Source: Pseudoroseomonas ludipueritiae
GTDB lineage: Bacteria; Pseudomonadota; Alphaproteobacteria; Acetobacterales; Acetobacteraceae
Reading direction: 5' to 3'
Assembly: GCF_014490445.1 (NCBI RefSeq)
Contig: NZ_JACTUZ010000005.1
Coordinates: 31,341 to 95,340, forward strand
Length of the DNA: 64,000 nt
Shown: piece by piece, positions 35,044-43,996 of the stretch
Numbering within the stretch: the first letter of the stretch is position 1
How the letters are laid out: each line of letters begins with the position of its first letter
The notes under the pieces: generated by a model
Told to the model about the DNA's origin: nothing
What the model saw: the letters and a program-made list of their open reading frames with translations, nothing else
Databases searched by the model: none
Program-made: the position numbers and the translations under genes

Positions 35044-36042
35044 ATGAACCAGCCAGGGTCAGCCCTCTGTCGCCGCAGCTTGCTGGGCGCCGGAGTTGCT
35101 TTGTTCGGATTGGCCGCATCGAAGCCGGCAAGGGCGGATTATCCGGATAAACCGATCCGGCTGATCGTGCCTTACGGCGGCGGCGGGCAGACGGACATCG
35201 TCTCGCGCCTTGTCGCCGAGGCCATTGGCCAGCGCCTCGGGCAGCAGTTGCTGGTCGATAACCGGCCCGGCGCGGCCGGAAATCTCGCGGCGGAGATGAC
35301 CGCCCGCGCGCCGGCGGATGGCTATACCATCATGGTCGGATCGACCGGCCCCTTCGGTGGCGTGAACGCCGCCCTCTACAAGAACCTCGGCTATGACTGG
35401 CAGAAGGACTTTTCCCTGATCGGGCTCTTCTGCACCACGCCGAATGTGCTGCTGATCAACACCAGCGCCATTCCGGTGAAGACATTGCCGGAGTTCATCG
35501 AATTCGTGAAAGCCCGCCCCAACGAACTGAACTTCGCCTCATCCGGCATCGGTGCGACGACGCATCTCTCGATGGAGCTGCTGCTGGAGCGCGCCGGCCT
35601 CAACATGGTGCATGTGCCTTACCGCCAAAGCACTCAGGGCATGACGGACCTGCTCGCGGGCCGGGTGCAGGCGCGCTGCCTGGGCCTGCCGGAAGCCGAG
35701 CCGGTGAAGCACGACCCGCGTGTCCGCGCGCTGGCGGTGACCAGCGCCGAGAGGAGTCCCAACTGGCCAGAGGTGCCAGCCATAGCGGAAACTATTCCCG
35801 GCTTCATCGGCGTGAATGAATTCGGGTTGGCGGCACCGGCGAAGACGCCGCCGGAGATCATCCTCCGCATCAGCGAGGCGCTGAACGACGCGCTCCAAAG
35901 CCCCTCTCTCCAGGCGGATTTCCTGCGCGTGGGCGCCGTGCCCGCGCAACCCAATTCACCGGAGAGCTTCAGCACCTATCTGCGCCAGCGCAGTGCGGTG
36001 TGGACCGGCCTGATCCAACGCCTGGGATTGTCTGCTGAATGA
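35044..36042 (+). CDS. Bug-family tripartite tricarboxylate transporter binding protein
   Basis: 332-aa periplasmic solute-binding protein. Signal region CRRSLLGAGVALFGLAASKPARA with an RR pair suggests Tat or Sec export. Typical TctC/Bug features: YPDKPIRLIVPYGGGGQTDIVSR at the mature N-terminus, GAAGNLAAEM, VHVPYRQSTQGMTDLLAGRVQ. Ligands of the family are usually carboxylates. No TctA/TctB membrane genes are present in the window. It is the first gene of an operon whose enzymes suggest a C5 dicarboxylate. The start at 35044 has GAGGGGAAG upstream. Confidence 0.92.
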   Translation: MNQPGSALCRRSLLGAGVALFGLAASKPARADYPDKPIRLIVPYGGGGQTDIVSRLVAEAIGQRLGQQLLVDNRPGAAGNLAAEMTARAPADGYTIMVGSTGPFGGVNAALYKNLGYDWQKDFSLIGLFCTTPNVLLINTSAIPVKTLPEFIEFVKARPNELNFASSGIGATTHLSMELLLERAGLNMVHVPYRQSTQGMTDLLAGRVQARCLGLPEAEPVKHDPRVRALAVTSAERSPNWPEVPAIAETIPGFIGVNEFGLAAPAKTPPEIILRISEALNDALQSPSLQADFLRVGAVPAQPNSPESFSTYLRQRSAVWTGLIQRLGLSAE

Positions 36043-36914
36043 GCGCCGCAAACGACATCGCCGCCGCCCTGCCCGAGCTGGAAAGCTGGATCGGGCGCTC
36101 CCGCCTGGTGCCGGAGGAGATCACGCTTCCCAGCGTACGCCGTGCCGCCGCGACCTTCGACCTGGACCCTGACAGCTTTAAGGCGGGAGACGAGCTGCCG
36201 CCGCACTGGTACAGCCTGTTCTTCGCCGACATGCCGCGGCAGTCGGTGATCGGCCACGACGGGCACCCGAAGAAAGGCGCCTTTCTGCCGCCCATCCCGC
36301 TGCCCCGCAGGATGGGCGCCGGCCGGCGGGTAAGCTTCATGGGTAACCTGCGTGTCGGCGATGATGCGACCAAGAAGGTGGAAGTCGCAGGCATCACGCC
36401 CAAGACAGGACGTACCGGGCAGATCGTGGTGCTGACGATGCGCCACACCATCATGGCGCGCGGCCAGACACTGGCGGTGGACGAGTTCGACGCGATCTAC
36501 CGCGAAGCCGTGACGCCAGGCGCCTCCAGCAAGACTTCGCCGCCAGTTGCCGCGCCCGGCGGCTCCACTTGGTCGGACACGGTCTTTCTCGACCCGGTGC
36601 TGGTCTTCCGCTACGGCGCCATCACCTGGAACGCGCACCGCATCCACTACGATGCCGATTATGCCCGTGGCGAGGAAGGCTATCCCGCCGTGGTGCAGAA
36701 TGGTGGCCTTACCATGCACCTGCTGCTGGATGCCGCCATCAGACGCGCGCCCGGCCGGTTGCTGGGCTACGCCGCCCGCCTCGCCAGGCCCCTCTTCGTC
36801 GGCGACAGCGTGACCTTCCATGGCGCGGCCCCGGAGGGCGGGAGGATGCAAGTCTGGGCAGCCGACAAGGATGGGCTCCTGGCCGCCGAGATGACGCTGG
36901 AGTTCGAGGCATGA
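36039..36914 (+). CDS. double-hotdog MaoC/HTD2-like acyl-CoA hydratase (mesaconyl-C4-CoA hydratase type)
   Basis: 291 aa. N-terminal FAS1-like dehydratase domain (about 1-140) and C-terminal hotdog domain with the hydratase motif NAHRIHYDADYARGEEGYP followed by VVQNGGLTMHLLLDA. Members of this group hydrate mesaconyl-C4-CoA or similar enoyl-CoAs. The ATG overlaps the binding-protein stop (ATGA), and its own stop overlaps the CoA-transferase start. With the CoA-transferase and the CitE-like lyase it would convert mesaconyl- or itaconyl-type CoA to citramalyl-CoA. The family is well supported; the substrate is inferred from neighbours. Confidence 0.85.
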   Translation: MSAANDIAAALPELESWIGRSRLVPEEITLPSVRRAAATFDLDPDSFKAGDELPPHWYSLFFADMPRQSVIGHDGHPKKGAFLPPIPLPRRMGAGRRVSFMGNLRVGDDATKKVEVAGITPKTGRTGQIVVLTMRHTIMARGQTLAVDEFDAIYREAVTPGASSKTSPPVAAPGGSTWSDTVFLDPVLVFRYGAITWNAHRIHYDADYARGEEGYPAVVQNGGLTMHLLLDAAIRRAPGRLLGYAARLARPLFVGDSVTFHGAAPEGGRMQVWAADKDGLLAAEMTLEFEA

Positions 36915-38140
36915 CCGGCGGGCCCCTGGAAGGCGTGCGTGTCATTGACCTGACCTCGGTGGTTGTGGGGCCGATCTGCACACGGACCCTCGCTGATCAG
37001 GGGGCCGAGGTGATCAAGGTGGAGCCGCCAGGCGGCGACCTGCTGCGCACCATGGCCCGTGGCAGCCGCAATCCCGGCATGTCCGGCAAGTTCATCAACT
37101 TCAACCGCAACAAGCGCTCCGTCTGCCTCGACCTGAAGCAGCCCGAAGGCATGGCGGCGATGCGGAAGCTGCTGGCGGATGCCGATGTCTTCGTCAGCAA
37201 CGTGCGCCCCGTGGCGCTTCAGCGCCTTGGCCTGGACCATGCCAGCCTGCTGCAAGCCAATCCGCGATTGATCTATTGCGGCATCCTCGCCTTCGGCAGC
37301 GCCGGCCGCTACGCCAACCGCCCGGCCTATGACCCGATCATCCAAAGCCTGTCGGGGGTCGCCGCAACCTTCCAGCGGGCCACGGGCGAGCCGCGCTTCG
37401 TGCCGATGGTGATGACCGACCACGTCACCGGCCTGATCGCGGCGCAAAGCATCGGCTTCGCGCTGTTCCGCCGTAGCCGGACAGGGGTGGGGGAGGCCAT
37501 CGAAGTTCCGATGTTCGAGAACATGGCGAGCTTCGTCATGAGCGAGCACATGGGTCCCGCGACCTTCGACCCACCCGTGGGGCCGACCGGGGACAACCGC
37601 CTGCTGAGCCCCGACTACCGGCCGCTGGCGACAAAGGACGGCTACATCACCGTGGGTCCGAACACCAATGCCCAGGCCTTCGCCTTCTTCGAGGCCATTG
37701 GCCGCCCCGAGCTTTGCCAGGACCCGCGCTTCAGCTCCGCGGCCGCGAGGACGGCTCATGCCGCCGAGTATTTCGTGGTCCGGGCTGAGGGCCTGGCGCA
37801 GCGCACGACCGACGAATGGCTGGAGATCCTTGGCCGGCTCGACGTTCCCGCCGCGCGCTACAACACGCTGGAGGATCTGATGGCCGACCCGCATCTGCAG
37901 GATGCCGGCTTCTTCACATCCGAGGAGCATCCGACAGAGGGCCGTATCCGCCGGACCAAGACGCCCAACCACTTCAGCGGCGGCATGCGCGAGGACGAAC
38001 TCCCGGCGCCGCGCCTGGGCGAAAACACGCGCGAGGTTCTGCGCGGCCTCGGCTACACGGAAGCTGAACTGGACCTTCTCGCCTCCCGGGGTGCCATAGC
38101 CGCACCCAAGCCCGCCGTTGCGGCCGGAGCCACCGTATGA
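36911..38140 (+). CDS. CaiB/BaiF family CoA-transferase with Glu at the catalytic Asp position
   Basis: 409-aa family III CoA-transferase: LEGVRVIDLTSVVVGPICTRTLADQGAEVIKVE at the N-terminus, FNRNKRSVCLDLK, and the RLGLDHASL region. In this family an aspartate, about 13 residues after TGxG, forms the acyl-enzyme anhydride; here TGVGEAIEVPMFE puts Glu203 at that place, unlike the other two copies in this window, which keep Asp. The enzyme should activate the operon substrate to its CoA ester. ATG overlaps the hydratase stop and the gene's stop overlaps the lyase start. Confidence 0.9.
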   Translation: MTGGPLEGVRVIDLTSVVVGPICTRTLADQGAEVIKVEPPGGDLLRTMARGSRNPGMSGKFINFNRNKRSVCLDLKQPEGMAAMRKLLADADVFVSNVRPVALQRLGLDHASLLQANPRLIYCGILAFGSAGRYANRPAYDPIIQSLSGVAATFQRATGEPRFVPMVMTDHVTGLIAAQSIGFALFRRSRTGVGEAIEVPMFENMASFVMSEHMGPATFDPPVGPTGDNRLLSPDYRPLATKDGYITVGPNTNAQAFAFFEAIGRPELCQDPRFSSAAARTAHAAEYFVVRAEGLAQRTTDEWLEILGRLDVPAARYNTLEDLMADPHLQDAGFFTSEEHPTEGRIRRTKTPNHFSGGMREDELPAPRLGENTREVLRGLGYTEAELDLLASRGAIAAPKPAVAAGATV

Positions 38141-39012
38141 AGCGCCCACAGCCTGCTTGGCGGTCATTGCTCTTTGTTCCAGTCACTGCCGAGCGCTTCA
38201 TCGCCAAGGCTCATACCCGCGGCGCGGACGGCATCATCCTGGATCTGGAGGATGCCATCCTGCCCGCGCACAAGGTGGAGGCGCGTGCCGCGGTTGCCGC
38301 GGCCGTGCCGCGTGTCTCCCAGCGCGGCGCCGATGTTGTTGTGCGGATCAACCGTCCCCTTGAGCTGGCGGTGCCTGACATCGAGGCCGCCGTGATGCCT
38401 GGGGTATTGGCGCTGATGCTGCCCAAGGTCATGGGCCCCGAGCATATCCGGCTGCTGTCCGAACTTGTCGCTGCGCGTGAGGAAGCGATCGGCATGGAGG
38501 TCGGCCATACCCGCTTCATTGCCCTGATCGAAACACCCGACGCATTGCCGCGCCTCTTCGCCATCGCGGCGGCCGATCCCCGCATGGCCGCCATGTCGGT
38601 GGGCGGGGAAGACATGGCAACGGAGCTGGGCGCCAACCCATCGCCCGATTCGATGTATGTCTGGGCCATGCAGGGCATCGCTGCCTCGCGGGCAGCCGGC
38701 ATCCTGCCGATGGGGTCCATGGGCAACTTCGCGCAGATTGGCGACCCGGAAAGCTACCGCGCGGGCCTGAAGCGGGGCAGGGGCCTGGGCTTCGCCACAG
38801 CCTCCTGCATCCATCCCTCGCATGTTCCGATCATCAATGAGGAATACGGCGCTTCCGCCGAAGAGGTCGACCGCGCCAGGCGCCTCCTGGCTGCCTTCGA
38901 GGCTGCGGCGGCCGAGGGCCTGGGTGCCGTTGCCTTCGAGGGCAGCATGATCGACCTCCCGATCGTCAACCGGGCGCGGCGGCTGCTGGAGCGCGCGGCG
39001 GCCTGGAACTAG
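38137..39012 (+). CDS. CitE-like beta-hydroxyacyl-CoA lyase (citramalyl-CoA lyase type)
   Basis: 291-aa HpcH/HpaI aldolase-family TIM barrel. Key stretches: SLLFVPVTAERF, DGIILDLEDA (metal-site acid), VVVRINR, LIETPDAL, MSVGGEDMATELG and CIHPSHVPIINEEY. Family members cleave malyl-, citramalyl- or related CoA esters to acetyl-CoA plus an oxoacid. As the last gene of the four-gene operon it would release acetyl-CoA and pyruvate from citramalyl-CoA. The stop codon shares a CTAG with the convergent pepT stop. Confidence 0.9.
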   Translation: MKRPQPAWRSLLFVPVTAERFIAKAHTRGADGIILDLEDAILPAHKVEARAAVAAAVPRVSQRGADVVVRINRPLELAVPDIEAAVMPGVLALMLPKVMGPEHIRLLSELVAAREEAIGMEVGHTRFIALIETPDALPRLFAIAAADPRMAAMSVGGEDMATELGANPSPDSMYVWAMQGIAASRAAGILPMGSMGNFAQIGDPESYRAGLKRGRGLGFATASCIHPSHVPIINEEYGASAEEVDRARRLLAAFEAAAAEGLGAVAFEGSMIDLPIVNRARRLLERAAAWN

Positions 39013-40280
39013 GCCTGGCTGCTGGCCAGAACCTCGCTGTCGCGGCGCGGCTTTGTGGCCAGACTGCAAAGCTCCTCCGTGAGCTTGCAGGAATCGACGA
39101 AGGAGTTCACCGGCAGGAATTCGAAGCGCGAGTGGAAATTATGCGCGCCGGTGAAATAATTCGGGGTCGGCACTCCTCGCGCGGACAGGGCGGAACCATC
39201 GGTGCCGCCCCGCATCGCGATGACCTTGGGCGTGATGTTCATCTGCCGCAGAGCCTGGAAGATCAGGTCGACGCAATGCCGGTCATTCCCCATGGCGGCG
39301 TCGATGTTCTGGTAGCTGTCCTCGATCCGGCACTCGATCCGCGCCCGTGGATGGCGCGCCCGGATGGCTTCGACGGCCTGCGCGACAAACGCCTTCCGCT
39401 CCTCGAACCGCACCCCGTCGTGGTCGCGGATGGACATCTGCAGCCGGGCGCTGCTCTGGTTGCCGGAGATGCCGTTGCACCACCAGTAGCCCTCGCGCCC
39501 TTCGGTCTGCTCCGGGGTCTGCATCGGGTCGAACATCTGCACCAGCTCGGTCGCGACCAGGATGGGGTTCACCAGCACGCCCTTCGCCGTCATCGGGTGG
39601 GCGGTCACGCCAGTGATGTCCACCGTCACGCTCGCTGCATTGAAAGTCTCATAAACCACCTCGCCCCTTTCGCAGCAGTCGATCGTATAGGCGTAGGCAA
39701 CCGGGAAGCGTGACAGGTCCATCACCTTCGCGCCGCGCAGGCCGATCTCCTCGTCCGGGACGAAAGCGACGATGATGTCGCCACGCGGCGTGGTGCTGTT
39801 CTTCAGGCGGGCCATCAAGGTCATCAGGATGGCAATGGCGGCCTTGTTGTCCGCGCCCAGCACGCTGGTGCCGTCGCTCACCAATACTTCTTGCCCATGG
39901 TAGGGCAGGATCTCCGGGTGCTCGCTGACGCGGAGCCAGATGTCTTCCTTCGTGTTCAGCAGCAGGTCATTGCCATCGAACATCAGCCGCTGCGGCCGGA
40001 CTTCCGGGGAAAGGCCCACATCCACCGTGTCCAGATGCGCCACGAAGCCGATGCAGGGGGCCTGGGGCATCGTGCCCGGCAGCCTGGCGGTCAGTACGCT
40101 GTGTTCGTCGAGATGGATATCGGCCAGCCCGATGGCCTCCAGCTCCGCCTTCAGCATCTCCGCCAGCCGGCGCTGCCCCGGGGTGCTCGGGACCACCGTT
40201 GCCTTCGCGTCGCTCTGGCTCTCCACCGCCAGGTAGCGGAAGAACCGCTCGATCAGTTGCTCGGCAAGGGCTTCGGCCAT
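39009..40280 (-). CDS. pepT: peptidase T (tripeptide aminopeptidase)
   Basis: 423-aa M20B di-zinc aminopeptidase acting on tripeptides in the cytoplasm. Metal-site motifs in order: FVAHLDTVD, SVLGADNKAA, VPDEEIGLRGA, YTIDCCERG and TGAHNFHSRFE. The dimerisation domain (about 210-320) has GVTAHPMTAKGVLVNP. The length is close to E. coli PepT. A probable RBS lies at the reverse complement of GGGAGGG before 40280. Convergent with the CitE-like gene, overlapping it by 4 bp. Confidence 0.95.
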   Translation of the reverse strand: MAEALAEQLIERFFRYLAVESQSDAKATVVPSTPGQRRLAEMLKAELEAIGLADIHLDEHSVLTARLPGTMPQAPCIGFVAHLDTVDVGLSPEVRPQRLMFDGNDLLLNTKEDIWLRVSEHPEILPYHGQEVLVSDGTSVLGADNKAAIAILMTLMARLKNSTTPRGDIIVAFVPDEEIGLRGAKVMDLSRFPVAYAYTIDCCERGEVVYETFNAASVTVDITGVTAHPMTAKGVLVNPILVATELVQMFDPMQTPEQTEGREGYWWCNGISGNQSSARLQMSIRDHDGVRFEERKAFVAQAVEAIRARHPRARIECRIEDSYQNIDAAMGNDRHCVDLIFQALRQMNITPKVIAMRGGTDGSALSARGVPTPNYFTGAHNFHSRFEFLPVNSFVDSCKLTEELCSLATKPRRDSEVLASSQA

Positions 40281-40383
40281 CGGGAGGGTCCTGTGTCAGG
40301 TGATCAACCGGCACATCATCGCACCATGGCAGCGGGCGTCAAAATGCCGGCTCCACAACGGTGTCTCGCCGGTGGCTGCGTGA

Positions 40384-40404
40384 GGGAAGGGGGCTGCCCT
40401 TCCC
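40384..40404. repeat. GC-rich hairpin in the pepT-gntR intergenic region
   Basis: Perfect 8-bp inverted repeat GGGAAGGG/CCCTTCCC with loop GGCTG, in a 413-bp gap between divergent genes (40281-40693). No T-run follows on either strand. Apart from this and the operator-like repeat at 40651, the gap shows nothing recognisable. Confidence 0.45.
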
Positions 40405-40650
40405 GGGGTGCGGCCAGGGATGCCTTGCGTGCGTGGGGGCTAGCGAGGCGGAGCCTACAGCCCCGCTGCTCCGGCCCGCCTCAAGTATCTTCGGTCGGAC
40501 CTGCCAGAACTCTTCCCAAGGTGACGCATCCCCTTGACTGCCAAGCCGCGGGTATGCGGGCGCCGGCTTTTCCCCATTATCAGTCACTTGGCTGTTATTC
40601 GACCTAGCCTGGAACCCGCCAAGGGCTGCCGAATGCAGACCGACGTTCAA

Positions 40651-40664
40651 AAGTGTATTCACTT
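40651..40664. promoter_or_regulatory. candidate GntR operator upstream of the gntR-type gene
   Basis: Inverted repeat AAGTG-TATT-CACTT lies 29 nt before the start of the GntR-family gene. The 5-4-5 layout fits short palindromic FadR-subfamily operators. Autoregulation of the operon is inferred from position only. Confidence 0.5.
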
Positions 40665-40693
40665 CTGTCTAAGTTTGTGGTCAGAAGCTTCGC

Positions 40694-41404
40694 ATGGCGC
40701 CAGACCTCATCCCCCGCTCGGCGGACCGCGTGTACGAACAGGTGAAGGCCATGGCCTGCACCTATCGGCTGTCCCCCGGAGAGCGGATCAACGAGGTGGA
40801 GGTCGCGCGCCAACTTGGCGTCAGTCGTACGCCGCTGAGAGAGGCGCTGAACCGCCTGGCGTCGGAAGGCTTCCTGGTCGCTACCCAGAACAAGGGCTAC
40901 CACCTGAAGCCTTTGGCGCCGGCGGATGTGCTGCATCTCTATGAGTTCCGCGCCACCATTGAGGTCGGCTCTCTCTCCCTCGCCTGTGAGCGGGCCTCGG
41001 ATGCGGAGTTGCGGGAACTCGAAGCCTTCGCCCTGGAAAGCAGCGATGCGCCGGACGAGGACGCGCAGGCGCTGCGCCTGCTGAGCCTGGACGAGCAGTT
41101 CCATGAACGCCTCGCCATGCTCTCGCGTAACGACGAATTCATCCGCGCCATCCGCGGCATCAACGAGCGCGTGCGCTTCGTGCGCTGGATCGACATGCAG
41201 AACCGGCGTGCCGGCACGCAGGGCGAGCACCTGGCGATCATCCGGCACCTGATCGCGCGTGATGGCGCTGCCGCCGGCGCCCTGATGCGCCGCCACATCA
41301 GCCGCCGCCTGGACCAGATCACCGAGGTGATCCGTGTCGGCTATGGCGAAATCTACACCAGCAACGCCTTGGCCGCCCATGTCCTGGGCGAAGCCGCAGA
41401 GTGA
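40694..41404 (+). CDS. GntR/FadR family transcriptional regulator (FCD domain)
   Basis: 236 aa. N-terminal winged helix-turn-helix (about 10-75: SPGERINEVEVARQLGVSRTPLREALNRLASEGF) and C-terminal all-helical FCD ligand domain (about 85-215) with metal-site-like acids and histidines in LDEQFHERLA, EHLAIIRHL and LMRRHI. It heads a rightward run of catabolic genes and is probably their local regulator. An operator-like repeat precedes it. Confidence 0.92.
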   Translation: MAPDLIPRSADRVYEQVKAMACTYRLSPGERINEVEVARQLGVSRTPLREALNRLASEGFLVATQNKGYHLKPLAPADVLHLYEFRATIEVGSLSLACERASDAELRELEAFALESSDAPDEDAQALRLLSLDEQFHERLAMLSRNDEFIRAIRGINERVRFVRWIDMQNRRAGTQGEHLAIIRHLIARDGAAAGALMRRHISRRLDQITEVIRVGYGEIYTSNALAAHVLGEAAE

Positions 41405-41434
41405 AGCTGCTTCACGGTAACCGGAGTGTACCGC

Positions 41435-42403
41435 GTGTTTGACAAGCCTGAAGACCTGACCATCCTCTTCGCCCATCCTGCCTACCGGATGCATGACCGC
41501 TTCGCGGCGCGGGGCACCGGCATCCACGCCTTCCAGGTGGAATCGCGGGAGGACCTCGCGGCGCGGGTGGGCGAGGCTGATGTCGTGGTCGTCTCCGGCC
41601 TCTGGAACAACGCCCTCTTGGATCAGGCGCCGCGCCTGCGCTTCGTGCAATCCATCAGCGCCGGCGTGGACCAATATGACCAGGCGGCCTTCCGCGCCCG
41701 CGGCGTGCGGCTGGCCAGTGCCCAGGGCGTCAATGCCAATGCGGTGTCCGAGCACGCCATGTCGCTGATCCTGGCCACGGCACGGCTGCTGCCGCAGGCG
41801 CGCGACAATCAGGCCAGGCACCACTGGCGCGGCATGATCAGCGAGATCGCGCGGCGCGAGGACGAGCTGGGCGGCAAGACCCTGCTGGTGGTGGGCCTCG
41901 GCCGCATCGGCGGCCGGCTGGCGCGGCTGGCGAAGGCTTTCGGCATGCATGTGGTGGGCCTGCGCCGGGACCCGGCGGCGGGCGCCGATGGCGCGGACGA
42001 GGTGCATGCGATCTCGGCCCTGCATGACTGGCTGCCGCGCGCCGATATCGTGGCGCTCACCTGCCCGCTGACGCCGGAGACCACCGGCCTGATCGGCGCC
42101 CAGGCCCTGGCGGCCATGAAGCCCACCGCGCGGCTGGTGAACGTGGCGCGCGGCAAGGTGGTGGACGAGGCGGCGCTGATCGCCGCGCTGCGCGAGGGCC
42201 GCATCGCCGGCGCCGCGCTGGACGTGGTGGTGGAGGAGCCGCTGCCGGAATCCTCGCCGCTCTGGGACCTGCCCAATGTCTTCATCACCCCGCACAGCGC
42301 CGGCGAGACGCAGCGCTACGAGGACAATGTCCTCGATATCCTGATGGAGAATCTTGATCGTCTGCGCAGGGGCGAGACCGCGCTGCGCAACCAGATCGTC
42401 TGA
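41435..42403 (+). CDS. D-isomer-specific 2-hydroxyacid dehydrogenase
   Basis: 322-aa NAD(P)-dependent reductase/dehydrogenase of 2-hydroxy/2-oxo acids. Rossmann motif VGLGRIGGRLARLA; catalytic Arg in NVARGKVVDE, Glu in VVVEEPLPE and His in ITPHSAG. The GTG at 41435 is preferred because GGAG lies 8 nt upstream; a GTG at 41426 overlaps that site. Substrate is unknown; in this operon it could reduce the oxoacid made by the aminotransferase or flavoprotein. Confidence 0.88.
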   Translation: MFDKPEDLTILFAHPAYRMHDRFAARGTGIHAFQVESREDLAARVGEADVVVVSGLWNNALLDQAPRLRFVQSISAGVDQYDQAAFRARGVRLASAQGVNANAVSEHAMSLILATARLLPQARDNQARHHWRGMISEIARREDELGGKTLLVVGLGRIGGRLARLAKAFGMHVVGLRRDPAAGADGADEVHAISALHDWLPRADIVALTCPLTPETTGLIGAQALAAMKPTARLVNVARGKVVDEAALIAALREGRIAGAALDVVVEEPLPESSPLWDLPNVFITPHSAGETQRYEDNVLDILMENLDRLRRGETALRNQIV

Positions 42404-42414
42404 GAGGCCGCGAC

Positions 42415-42765
42415 ATGAGCGAGATCACCCGCCTGGACCAGAACCACCGCCGCGCCCGCGCGGTGGTGCATGGCGACACCGTCTACCTGGCCGGCCACAC
42501 CGCCGACGACCGCTCGGCTGATGCCGCCGGGCAGACGCGGCAGGTGCTGGCCAAGATCGACGAGATGCTGGCCGCCGCCGGCAGCGAACGTTCCAAGCTG
42601 CTGAACGTGACGATCTGGCTGGCCGACATGGCCGACTTCGCCGCGATGAACGAGGTCTATGACGCCTGGGTGGTGCCCGGCCATACGCCCGCACGCTGCT
42701 GCGGCGCGGTGACGCTGGCGTTGCCGGACATCAAGGTCGAGATCATGGCCGTGGCGGCGCGGTGA
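42415..42765 (+). CDS. RidA (YjgF/YER057c/UK114) family protein
   Basis: 116 aa. RidA proteins hydrolyse reactive imine/enamine intermediates that leak from PLP or flavin amino-acid enzymes. The key arginine in TPARCCGAVTLALPDIKVEI and the GHTADDRSADAAGQTRQVL region are present. Its place between a hydroxyacid dehydrogenase and an aminotransferase, with an amino-acid-oxidising flavoprotein further on, fits that role. It starts 11 nt after the dehydrogenase stop. Confidence 0.9.
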   Translation: MSEITRLDQNHRRARAVVHGDTVYLAGHTADDRSADAAGQTRQVLAKIDEMLAAAGSERSKLLNVTIWLADMADFAAMNEVYDAWVVPGHTPARCCGAVTLALPDIKVEIMAVAAR

Positions 42766-42772
42766 GGCTGGC

Positions 42773-43996
42773 GTGAACGCGGACCCCCTCTCTTCCTTCC
42801 GCCCGGCACGCCGGCTGGACGGCATCGGCGTCTCCGAGATCCTGGCCATCGGGGCCCGCGCCGCGCAACTGCGGCGCGAGGGCCGGCCGGTCATCGTGCT
42901 CGGCGCTGGCGAGCCCGATTTTGATACGCCGGAGAATGTCAAGGATGCAGCCGTGGCCGCCATCCGCGCCGGTGCCACCAAGTACACGGCGCTGGACGGC
43001 ACGGCGGAGCTGAAGGCCGCGATCATCGCGAAGCTCGAGCGCGAGAACGGGCTGCGATACGAGCCCGCCGAGATCACGGTGGGCGCCGGCGCCAAGCAGG
43101 TGATCCACAACGCCCTGATGGCGACGCTGGACGAGGGCGACGAGGTCATCATCGCCGCGCCTTACTGGACCTCCTATGCCGATATGGTGCGGATCGCCGG
43201 CGGCGTGCCGGTCGCCGTCGCGGGGCGGGAGGAGAACGGCTTCCGCCTGGATGCCGGGGATCTGGAGCGTGCCATCACGCCGCGCACCCGCTGGCTGATG
43301 CTGAACTCGCCCTCCAACCCGACCGGCGCGGCCTATTCGGCAGCCGACTACCGGCCCCTGCTGGATGTGCTTCTGCGTCACCCGCAGGTCTGGCTGATGT
43401 CGGACGAGATTTACGAGCACCTGTGCTACGGGAATTTCGTCGCCGTCTCCCCCATGCGCCTTGAACCGGCGCTGCGGGAGCGGGCGCTGCTGGTCAACGG
43501 TGTCTCCAAGAGCTTCGCCATGACCGGCTGGCGCATCGGCTACGGGGCCGGCCCGGCACCGCTGATCCGTGCCATGGCGGTGGTGCAGAGCCAGAGCACC
43601 TCCAACCCCAGCTCCGTTTCCCAGGCCGCCGCCGTGGAGGCGCTGAACGGGCCGCAGGAGGTGCTGGCCGAGCGCCGTGCCTCCTTCGCGCGCCGCCGGG
43701 ACCTGGTCGTGGCGGCGCTGAACGCCATTCCCGGCCTGCATTGCCGCCCGCCGGAGGGCGCCTTCTACACTTTCGCGAGCTGCGCCGGCGTGATCGGCCG
43801 CAGCACCCCCGCCGGCACCGTGCTGCGCACCGATGCCGATTTCTGCCGCTACCTGCTGGAGGAACACGACGTGGCCGTCGTTCCCGGTTCCATCTTCGGC
43901 CTGGCGCCGTATTTCCGCATCTCCTACGCCACGGCGGAAGCCGAGCTGCGGACAGCCATGGCGCGAATTTCCGCCGCCGTGGAGGCGCTGCGGTGA
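42773..43996 (+). CDS. class I/II PLP-dependent aminotransferase (aspartate aminotransferase-like)
   Basis: 407-aa fold-type I aminotransferase. LGAGEPDFDTPENVKDAA, TKYTALDGTAELKAAI, NSPSNPTGAAYS, SDEIYEHLCY and the PLP lysine in VNGVSKSFAMTGWRIGY are all typical of the subgroup I-gamma aspartate/prephenate aminotransferases. Substrate not predictable. GTG start; the stop overlaps the GTG of the next gene (GTGA). In the operon it moves amino groups between the pathway's amino acid and a 2-oxoacid. Confidence 0.92.
   Translation: MNADPLSSFRPARRLDGIGVSEILAIGARAAQLRREGRPVIVLGAGEPDFDTPENVKDAAVAAIRAGATKYTALDGTAELKAAIIAKLERENGLRYEPAEITVGAGAKQVIHNALMATLDEGDEVIIAAPYWTSYADMVRIAGGVPVAVAGREENGFRLDAGDLERAITPRTRWLMLNSPSNPTGAAYSAADYRPLLDVLLRHPQVWLMSDEIYEHLCYGNFVAVSPMRLEPALRERALLVNGVSKSFAMTGWRIGYGAGPAPLIRAMAVVQSQSTSNPSSVSQAAAVEALNGPQEVLAERRASFARRRDLVVAALNAIPGLHCRPPEGAFYTFASCAGVIGRSTPAGTVLRTDADFCRYLLEEHDVAVVPGSIFGLAPYFRISYATAEAELRTAMARISAAVEALR

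Noticed and set aside
40384-40404. Intrinsic terminator
   Set aside because: The stem is good but lies upstream of both divergent genes and has no T-run.
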